A stretch of DNA of 6,617 bases from Bacteroidales bacterium UBA1458 (GTDB lineage Bacteria > Bacteroidota > Bacteroidia > Bacteroidales > VadinHA17): positions 329 to 6,945 of the forward strand of contig DCSU01000117.1 in assembly GCA_002325785.1 (NCBI GenBank), in the 5' to 3' direction. The notes under the pieces are model-generated. The model did no database searches and was not told where the DNA came from. It worked only from the letters and a program-made list of their open reading frames with translations. Below are positions 1 through 6,000 of this stretch, one piece after another. The position numbers and the translations under genes are program-made. Each line of letters begins with the position of its first letter. Position 1 is the first letter of the stretch.

Positions 1-18
1 CGAGTCTCTCCTCCCGTG
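1..18 (+). tRNA. 3' end of a tRNA, probably tRNA-Trp (partial)
   Basis: The first 18 bases fit the end of a bacterial tRNA cut by the window edge. CGAGT (1-5) matches the last part of a T-loop (C56-G57-A58-N-T60). CTCTC (6-10) would be the 3' strand of the T-stem, CTCCCGT (11-17) the 3' strand of the acceptor stem, and G18 the discriminator base. The following bases are CAA, so CCA is not encoded, which is common in Bacteroidota. A G discriminator is typical of bacterial tRNA-Trp, and tRNA-Trp commonly lies between tuf and secE, so the Trp identity is inferred from context. The anticodon is outside the window. secE starts only 19 bases downstream, so the tRNA is probably processed from a longer transcript. 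Confidence 0.72.
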
Positions 19-25
19 CAAAATC

Positions 26-29
26 GGAG
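26..29 (+). promoter_or_regulatory. Shine-Dalgarno GGAG of secE
   Basis: GGAG lies 8 bases before the secE ATG, a good spacing for ribosome binding, and it supports the start at base 38. It is the only clear Shine-Dalgarno core before any gene in this window. The other starts have A/T-rich or unremarkable leaders. Confidence 0.55.
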
Positions 30-37
30 TATTAATT

Positions 38-229
38 ATGAAGATAGCTACTTATTTTAAAGAATCATATAACGAACTCATGCACAAGGTGACATGGCCG
101 ACATGGAGCGAACTCCAAAGCAGTGCCACACTTGTACTGGTCACTTCAGTAATCCTCGCCCTGGTAATATGGGCCATGGATTTCATCTTTGACAAGGCGA
201 TGGGTCTGATTTATGGTCTCTTATATTAA
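38..229 (+). CDS. secE: Preprotein translocase subunit SecE
   Basis: This is the small essential subunit of the SecYEG channel in the inner membrane. It clamps and stabilises SecY during protein export and membrane insertion. The 63-residue product is the short single-span form found in most bacteria, unlike the three-span E. coli protein. An amphipathic N-terminal helix (about 1-16) leads into the family signature KVTWPTWSEL (residues 17-26). One hydrophobic transmembrane helix follows at about 32-51, then a short tail. It starts at the first ATG, 8 bases after GGAG. nusG begins 17 bases after the stop, and the secE-nusG pairing is widely conserved. Identification is firm from the signature, size and neighbours. 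Confidence 0.96.
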   Translation: MKIATYFKESYNELMHKVTWPTWSELQSSATLVLVTSVILALVIWAMDFIFDKAMGLIYGLLY

Positions 230-246
230 AATCATAACGGTCACAG

Positions 247-795
247 ATGAGTGAAAACGTTAAGAAGTGGTATGTGCTCAGGGCTATAGGCGGCAAGGAG
301 AAGAAGGTCAAGGAATATCTTGAGAGTGAGATTGTACGCCTTAAGCTGCAGGATTATATCACCCAGGTGCTGATACCTACGGAGAAGGTCTACCAGATCC
401 GGGCAGGCAAGAAGGTGAGCAAAGAGCGCACATCTTTTCCCGGTTACATCATCGTAGAGGCCGCTCTGGTGGGTGAGGTCCCCCATGTCTTGCGCAATAT
501 ACCCAATGTCCTCGGATTCCTGGGGACGCAGTCGGGAGACCCGACACCGATACGGAAGGCGGAGATCAACCGCATCCTCGGAAAGGTAGATGAACTGGCA
601 GCCAGCGAAGAAGAACTCAACGTTCCTTTCGTCGTGGGCGAGACGGTAAAAGTAATAGACGGCCCCTTCAACAGCTTCTCAGGAGTTATTGAAGAGGTCA
701 ATGAAGAGAAGCGCAAGCTGAAAGTGATGGTCAAGATCTTCGGACGCAAGACCCCGCTCGAGCTGAGCTTTATGCAGGTAGAAAAAGAAAGTTAG
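247..795 (+). CDS. nusG: Transcription termination/antitermination factor NusG
   Basis: NusG is the housekeeping elongation factor. Its N-terminal domain binds RNA polymerase at the clamp, and its KOW domain contacts Rho or ribosomal protein S10, linking transcription to termination or translation. The 182-residue length is normal. The NGN domain (about 5-110) opens with KKWYVLRA (6-13) and carries FPGYIIVEA (64-72) and the GFLG turn (90-93). A linker rich in acidic residues (about 114-126) leads to the KOW domain (about 130-180), with VGETVKVIDGPF (130-141), the conserved Gly146 and the FGRKTPLEL strand (165-173). The start is 17 bases after secE with no Shine-Dalgarno. Bacteroidota also carry specialised NusG paralogues such as UpxY in capsule loci, but position beside secE and rplK marks this as the core gene. 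Confidence 0.97.
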   Translation: MSENVKKWYVLRAIGGKEKKVKEYLESEIVRLKLQDYITQVLIPTEKVYQIRAGKKVSKERTSFPGYIIVEAALVGEVPHVLRNIPNVLGFLGTQSGDPTPIRKAEINRILGKVDELAASEEELNVPFVVGETVKVIDGPFNSFSGVIEEVNEEKRKLKVMVKIFGRKTPLELSFMQVEKES

Positions 796-882
796 GGAAT
801 TAAGGAAATTGACAGCCGTGAATTATAATGCTTCCTTAAGCGGCCGTCATGCTCTCGCTATAAACAATGCAAATTTTTAATT
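796..882 (+). promoter_or_regulatory. nusG-rplK intergenic leader with inverted repeat
   Basis: This 87-base gap is much longer than the neighbouring gaps in the ribosomal cluster. It contains a perfect 8-base inverted repeat, TTAAGGAA (800-807) and TTCCTTAA (832-839), enclosing 24 bases. Inside, 808-810 can pair with 821-823, and AC (812-813) with GT (818-819) around an AGCC loop. That leaves an 8-base bulge (824-831) on the 3' side. Bases 815-819 can alternatively pair with 840-844 just outside the stem. No T-run follows, so this is not an intrinsic terminator. In many bacteria L1 represses the L11-L1 mRNA by binding near the rplK start, so a regulatory leader is plausible. I could not match the L1 target motif with certainty. 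The last 20 bases before rplK are A/T-rich without a Shine-Dalgarno. Confidence 0.35.
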
Positions 883-1323
883 ATGGCAAAAGAAGTTGCT
901 GGATTAATCAAATTACAGATTAAAGGCGGAGCAGCCAATCCATCTCCACCCGTAGGTCCCGCTCTGGGTTCCAAAGGTGTGAATATCATGGAGTTTTGCA
1001 AACAGTTCAATGCCCGTACACAGGACAAGGCAGGCAAGGTCATACCGGTGATCATCACCGTGTACAACGACAAATCTTTTGAGTTTGTCACAAAGACCCC
1101 CCCTGTTGCAGTTCAGATAATTGAGGCTACCAAAGTAAAGAAAGGCTCACCAGAGCCAAACCGCAACAAGGTGGCATCAATATCGTGGACCCAGGTAAAG
1201 ACTATTGCAGAGGATAAAATGCAGGATTTAAACTGCTTTACCCTCGAATCCGCGATGAAGATGGTGGCTGGTACGGCCAGAAGTATGGGTATCACCGTCA
1301 CAGGTGCATTCCCCGGTAAATAA
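883..1323 (+). CDS. rplK: Large subunit ribosomal protein L11 (uL11)
   Basis: L11 binds 23S rRNA at the GTPase-associated centre, beside the stalk, and takes part in elongation-factor turnover, release-factor function and the stringent response. The 146-residue product is close to the usual 141-147. The N-terminal domain (about 1-70) has IKLQIKGGAANPSPPVGPAL (9-28), whose proline-rich loop is the region where thiopeptide-resistance changes arise. The prolines are intact. The C-terminal RNA-binding domain (about 75-146) ends with a conserved segment, GTARSMGITVTG (131-142). Lys3, a PrmA methylation site in E. coli, is conserved in position. The ATG lies in an A/T-rich leader and is followed by MAKEV, the usual N-terminus. 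rplA follows after 18 bases, the standard L11-L1 pair. Confidence 0.97.
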   Translation: MAKEVAGLIKLQIKGGAANPSPPVGPALGSKGVNIMEFCKQFNARTQDKAGKVIPVIITVYNDKSFEFVTKTPPVAVQIIEATKVKKGSPEPNRNKVASISWTQVKTIAEDKMQDLNCFTLESAMKMVAGTARSMGITVTGAFPGK

Positions 1324-1341
1324 CTAACTAAGTGAATAGAA

Positions 1342-2037
1342 ATGGCTAAGCTTACCAAGAATCAGAAGTTTGCCCTCGAGAAAATCGAGCAGGGCAAACT
1401 CTATACTTTGTCAGAAGCGGCAGCATTGGTAAAAGATATCACATCAACGAAGTTTGATGCCTCGGTCGACCTTGATGTCAGGCTGGGAATTGACCCCCGC
1501 AAATCGAACCAGATGGTTCGCGGTGTCGTCTCCCTTCCTCACGGAACAGGTAAGGAGGTCAGGGTTCTTGCCCTGGTCACCCCCGACAAAGAGGCTGAAG
1601 CAAAAGAGGCCGGAGCCGATCATGTGGGATTGGATGAGTGGGTTGAGAAGATCAAGGCAGGCTGGACGGATGTCGATGTAATTATTACCATGCCCTCAGT
1701 GATGGGTAAGATAGGTCAGTTGGGACGTATACTCGGTCCCCGTGGTCTCATGCCGAACCCCAAAAGCGGAACGGTGACCATGGAGATCAGTAAGGCTGTC
1801 AAGGAGGTTAAGCAGGGCAAAATCGACTTTAAAGTAGATAAAGCCGGTATTGTCCATGCTTCCATCGGAAAAGTATCCTTTGAACCTCATAAGATCGTTG
1901 AAAACGCAAGGGAATTTCTCTTTATGATCAACAAACTCAAACCGACATCGGCTAAAGGAACATACGTAAGAAGTATATTCCTCTCAAGCACGATGAGCCC
2001 CGGACTGAAAGTTGATCCCAAGAGCCTTGAAGTTTAA
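1342..2037 (+). CDS. rplA: Large subunit ribosomal protein L1 (uL1)
   Basis: L1 forms the mobile L1 stalk that guides deacylated tRNA out of the E site. In several bacteria it also represses translation of its own L11-L1 mRNA. The product has 231 residues, matching the family (about 230-235). It has the two-domain layout: domain I is built from both termini, and domain II (about 68-160) is inserted. The L1 signature is clear in IGQLGRILGPRGLMPNPK (124-141), followed by SGTV. The N-terminus, MAKLTKNQK, and the RNA-facing segment near FKVDKAGIVHASIGK are family-typical. It starts 18 bases after rplK and ends 25 bases before rplJ. Nothing suggests truncation. Confidence 0.97.
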   Translation: MAKLTKNQKFALEKIEQGKLYTLSEAAALVKDITSTKFDASVDLDVRLGIDPRKSNQMVRGVVSLPHGTGKEVRVLALVTPDKEAEAKEAGADHVGLDEWVEKIKAGWTDVDVIITMPSVMGKIGQLGRILGPRGLMPNPKSGTVTMEISKAVKEVKQGKIDFKVDKAGIVHASIGKVSFEPHKIVENAREFLFMINKLKPTSAKGTYVRSIFLSSTMSPGLKVDPKSLEV

Positions 2038-2062
2038 CTGAAAGCAATAATTCAGAGAGATT

Positions 2063-2578
2063 ATGAGAAGAGAAGAAAAAACCGATATCATCAACAGTCT
2101 GGCTGGTACCCTGAAGGAGTACAGTCACTTTTACCTGACTGACACTGCACAGCTCAACGCTGCTGACACCAGTGATCTCAGAAGGAAGTGTTTTGAGAAC
2201 CAGATAAAACTGGTTGTCGTTAAAAACACACTCCTGAAGAGAGCCCTGGAGCAGGTGGGACTTGAGTGCGGAGAATTGTTCCCCGTGCTGAAGGGCTCAA
2301 CTGCTGTAATGTTCTCGAACAACGGAAATACACCTGCCAAGATGATCAGGGATTTCCGCAAATCGCATCCTAAACCCCTGATTAAAGGCGCTTATATTGA
2401 AGAGTCAGTATATGTTGGTGACAACCTTCTTGAGACCCTCGTGGCTCTCAAGTCAAGAGAGGAACTCATCGGCGATATTATCATGCTTCTGCAGTCGCCC
2501 GCGAAGAACGTCATCTCCGCGCTGCAGTCAGGCGGTTCAACAATTCACGGTGTTCTGGAAACACTGTCAAAAAAGTAA
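2063..2578 (+). CDS. rplJ: Large subunit ribosomal protein L10 (uL10)
   Basis: L10 anchors the stalk. Its N-terminal domain binds 23S rRNA next to L11, and its C-terminal helix carries the L7/L12 dimers that recruit translation GTPases. The product has 171 residues, a normal length. The N-terminal domain shows HFYLTD (22-27), SDLRRK (37-42) and KLVVVKNTLLKRA (49-61), all typical. The C-terminal segment from about residue 145 (SPAKNVISALQ, then GVLETLSKK) is the stalk helix for L12 binding. Its length suggests at least two dimers, but I cannot fix the number by eye. The start MRREEK is the usual one in Bacteroidota, preceded by a weak purine stretch AGAGAG. The 25-base gap after rplA leaves little space for a structured L10 leader. 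Confidence 0.96.
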   Translation: MRREEKTDIINSLAGTLKEYSHFYLTDTAQLNAADTSDLRRKCFENQIKLVVVKNTLLKRALEQVGLECGELFPVLKGSTAVMFSNNGNTPAKMIRDFRKSHPKPLIKGAYIEESVYVGDNLLETLVALKSREELIGDIIMLLQSPAKNVISALQSGGSTIHGVLETLSKK

Positions 2579-2615
2579 TAATCATTAGTTAATCAAATTA
2601 AAAATTCCTATAAAA
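2579..2615 (+). promoter_or_regulatory. A/T-rich rplL translation start region
   Basis: The 37 bases between rplJ and rplL are 32 A or T and contain no Shine-Dalgarno; the run AAAA directly precedes the ATG. L7/L12 is needed in several copies per L10, so rplL must be translated more efficiently than rplJ. An unstructured A-rich leader would favour that in a phylum that makes little use of Shine-Dalgarno pairing. This role is an inference. No promoter or terminator was recognised here. Confidence 0.35.
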
Positions 2616-2993
2616 ATGGCAGATCTTAAGAAATTTGCAGAAGAGTTGGTGAACTTAACCGTGAAAGAGGTTAACGAGCTTGCTAAAATATTGAAAGATG
2701 AGTATGGCATTGAGCCCGCAGCAGCGGCAGTTGCAGTTGCAGCACCCTCAGCAGGCAATGACGCTCCGGTAGTAGCCGAGAAGACTTCATTCGATGTCAT
2801 ACTTAAGAGTGCAGGCGGCCAGAAACTTCAGATCGTCAAGCTGGTAAAAGATCTTACCGGCCTTGGCCTGAAAGAAGCAAAAGCTGTTGTTGATGCCGCT
2901 CCCGGTGCCGTGAAAGAAGGCGTATCCAAGGAAGAGGCAGAGAACATTAAGAAAACATTGGAAGAATCAGGAGCTGAAGTTGAACTTAAATAA
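2616..2993 (+). CDS. rplL: Large subunit ribosomal protein L7/L12 (bL12)
   Basis: bL12 is the multicopy stalk protein that recruits and activates EF-Tu, EF-G, IF2 and RF3 on the ribosome. The product has 125 residues (family about 120-130). An N-terminal dimerisation domain (about 1-32, MADLKKFAEELVNLTVKEVN) is followed by a flexible Ala/Val/Pro hinge (about 33-55). The globular C-terminal domain (about 56-125) has FDVILKSAGGQK (59-70) and VKDLTGLGLKEAKAVVD (77-93), the helix and turn that contact the GTPases. It ends in GAEVELK. The hinge is encoded by a GCA/GTT-rich run (2718-2744), including GCAGTT twice in tandem. It follows rplJ in the standard order, and a strong hairpin follows its stop. 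Confidence 0.97.
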   Translation: MADLKKFAEELVNLTVKEVNELAKILKDEYGIEPAAAAVAVAAPSAGNDAPVVAEKTSFDVILKSAGGQKLQIVKLVKDLTGLGLKEAKAVVDAAPGAVKEGVSKEEAENIKKTLEESGAEVELK

Positions 2994-3017
2994 GTTATAC
3001 CTGATTACCGGGTTTAC

Positions 3018-3055
3018 AGGTTTAGTTCCGCCACCAGGCGGAGCTAAGCCTTTTT
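3018..3055 (+). terminator. Intrinsic terminator or attenuator between rplL and rpoB
   Basis: Bases 3018-3032 pair with 3037-3051 as a 15-bp stem with no mismatches apart from two G-U wobbles, closed by an ACCA tetraloop (3033-3036). The stem is GC-rich next to the loop (CCGCC/GGCGG). It runs into TTTTT (3051-3055), and a second T-run lies at 3060-3064. This is the classical shape of a Rho-independent terminator. rpoB begins 35 bases further on in the same direction with no recognisable promoter between, so the likely role is partial termination. E. coli has a known attenuator at this junction that lowers rpoBC expression relative to the ribosomal proteins. The rest of the gap (2994-3017 and 3056-3090) shows no clear site and no Shine-Dalgarno for rpoB. 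Confidence 0.88.
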
Positions 3056-3090
3056 GTCATTTTTCATAAGTTCACTTAATCCAACCATCA

Positions 3091-6000
3091 ATGTCCTCTA
3101 AAAATAACGAACGAATTAGTTTCGCATCCAAGAAAGAGCAGCTTGAATACCCTGACTTTCTTGAGATTCAGTTAAAATCTTTCGCGGAGTTTTTCCAGCT
3201 CGGCACCACACCCGAGAACAGGAGGAAAGAGGGCCTTTACCAGGTCTTCATGGATAACTTCCCGATTACCGACACCAGGAACAACTTCGTGCTCGAGTTC
3301 CTGGATTATTCCATTGACCCTCCCCGTTACACCATAGATGAGTGTATCGAGAGAGGCCTTACCTTCAGCATCCCGCTAAAGGCAAAATTAAAGCTTTACT
3401 GCACTGACCCTGAGCATGAGGATTTTGACACTGTCATACAGGATGTTTACCTGGGTGTCATTCCATACATGACCGAGCGCGGCACCTTCGTCATCAACGG
3501 TGCAGAGAGAGTTGTCGTCTCACAGCTCCACAGATCACCGGGTGTATTCTTCGGTCAGAGCGTCCACGCCAACGGTACCAAACTCTATTCGGCACGTATA
3601 ATCCCCTTCAAGGGATCATGGATCGAGTTTGCCACCGATATCAATAACGTGATGTACGCATACATCGACAGGAAGAAGAAGCTTCCCGTCACCACTCTTC
3701 TCAGGGCCATCGGCTTTGAGGGGGACAAAGACATTCTTGAGATCTTTAACCTCGCAGAGGAACATAAGGTCTCCAAGGTAAGCATCAAAAAACTCGTAGG
3801 CCGCAAGCTGGCAGCCAGGGTGCTACGCACATGGGTAGAGGATTTCGTTGACGAGGACACAGGCGAGGTTGTCTCCATTGAGCGTAATGAAGTGGTGCTC
3901 GACAGGGAGACCGTAATTGAGAATGATCATGTTGACCAGATAGTTGACTCAGGGGCAAAATCAATCCTGCTTCATCGCGAGGATATGAGCCTCTCCGATT
4001 TCGCTATCATCTACAATACACTGCAGAAAGATCCCTGCAACTCCGAGAAGGAGGCTGTGCTCTATATCTACAGGCAGCTGCGCAATGCAGAACCGCCGGA
4101 TGAGGCCACCGCACGCGATGTCATTGACAAACTCTTCTTTTCAGACAAACGTTATGACCTTGGCGAGGTTGGACGCTTCCGCATCAACCGCAAGCTGCAC
4201 CTCGATATACCCATGGATACAAAGATCCTCACCAGGGAGGATATAATTGCCATTATACGCTACCTGATTGAGCTCATCAACTCCAAGACGGATGTAGATG
4301 ATATTGACCACCTGAGCAACAGGAGGGTACGCACAGTTGGCGAACAGCTCTCGGCACAGTTCAGTGTCGGTCTGGCCCGTATGTCACGTACCATCCGTGA
4401 ACGCATGAACGTGAGAGACAACGAGGTATTTACCCCCGTTGACCTGATCAACTCAAAGACTCTCTCGTCAGTCATCAACTCATTCTTCGGTACCAACCAG
4501 CTGTCGCAGTTCATGGATCAGACCAACCCGTTGGCGGAGATGACACACAAGCGCCGGCTCTCAGCCCTCGGCCCTGGCGGTCTGTCGCGTGAACGCGCAG
4601 GCTTCGAGGTGCGCGACGTGCACTATACGCACTATGGCCGTCTCTGCCCGATAGAGACACCTGAAGGTCCGAATATCGGTCTTATATCATCGCTCTGCGT
4701 ATATGCCAAGATCAATACCCTTGGCTTCATTGAGACACCATACCGTGACGTTAACGTCGGGAAAGTGGACCTGAACAATGAGAATGTCAAGTGGCTTACC
4801 GCCGAGGATGAGGAATACCTCACCGTAGCTCAGGCCAACGCTCCGCTGAATGATGACGGAACCTTCACCAACCCGAGGGCCAAGTCAAGGCTTGGAGCAG
4901 ACTATCCTTACGAGGAGGTCACCAAGGTACAGATGATGGATGTGGCGCCCAACCAGATTGCCTCCATTGCCGCATCACTGATACCCTTCCTCGAACATGA
5001 CGATGCCAACCGCGCGCTCATGGGATCGAACATGATGCGCCAGGCAGTCCCGCTGGTGAAACCCGAGGCTCCTATAGTGGGCACCGGCCTTGAAGCACAG
5101 GTGATCAAAGACTCAAGGATACTGATTGTTGCCGAAGGTGACGGAGTGGTTGAGTTTGTTGACTCAACCGAGATCGTAATAAGGTACAGCCGTACTGACG
5201 AAGAGAAGTTCGTGAGCTTTGACGACGACGTCAAGCGCTATACACTGCCTAAATACCATAAGACAAACCAGAACACCACCATCAACCTCATTCCCATTGT
5301 AAAAAAAGGAGAGAAGGTTTCCAAGGGACAGGTGCTTACCGAAGGGTACGGCACCAAGAACGGTGAACTGGCTTTGGGCCGAAACCTGAAGGTGGCGTTT
5401 ATGCCCTGGAAAGGATACAATTTCGAGGATGCCATAGTGCTCAGCGAGAGAGTTGTCCAGGAAGATGTCTTCACCTCTGTGCATATTGATGAGTATATCC
5501 TCGAGGTGCGCGACACCAAGCGGGGGATGGAGGAGCTTACCTCCGACATACCCAACGTAAGCGAAGAGGCTACGAAGAACCTCGACGAAAACGGGCTCAT
5601 CCGCATAGGTGCTCAGATACGGCCGGGTGACATACTCATCGGTAAGATCACCCCCAAGGGCGAATCAGATCCCTCCCCCGAGGAGAAGCTCCTCAGGGCT
5701 ATCTTCGGAGATAAGGCCGGAGACGTGAAGGATGCTTCACTCAAGGCCGGACCGTCGCTCGAAGGCGTGGTAATTGACAAGAAACTGTTCACCAGGGCTA
5801 TCAAAGACCGCAAGGCGAAGACTGCAGAGAAACCCCTCCTTGACAAGATTGACGCCGACTTCAACAGGTCGGCTGATGACCTCAAGGCAAGGCTGGTTGA
5901 CAAGCTCTTTATACTGGTTAACGGCAAGACCTCGCAGGGAGTGAAGGATTATCTGAACGTAGACGTCATCCCCAAAGGTGCCAAGTTTACCCTGAAACAA

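Noticed and set aside
247..795. Specialised NusG paralogue (UpxY or LoaP type)
   Set aside because: It sits between secE and rplK, has a normal NGN-KOW layout and core length, and lies in no capsule or biosynthetic locus.
809..829. TTGACA (809-814) and TATAAT (824-829), perfect matches to the E. coli sigma-70 boxes
   Set aside because: They are only 9 bases apart instead of about 17, and the main Bacteroidota sigma factor recognises a different consensus (TTTG and TAnnTTTG). Probably chance in an A/T-rich gap.
1454..1681. 75-codon + strand frame inside rplA
   Set aside because: It is an out-of-frame shadow of rplA, whose own translation is clearly L1.
2718..2744. GCA/GTT-rich tandem repeat
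   Set aside because: It encodes the Ala/Val hinge of L7/L12, which is low-complexity in most bacteria, so no separate repeat element is needed to explain it.
3053..3074. TTTG (3053-3056) and TAAGTTCA (3067-3074) as a possible Bacteroidota-type promoter for rpoB
   Set aside because: The second box misses two of its six fixed bases, the spacing of 10 bases is too short, and the TTTG lies in the terminator T-run.
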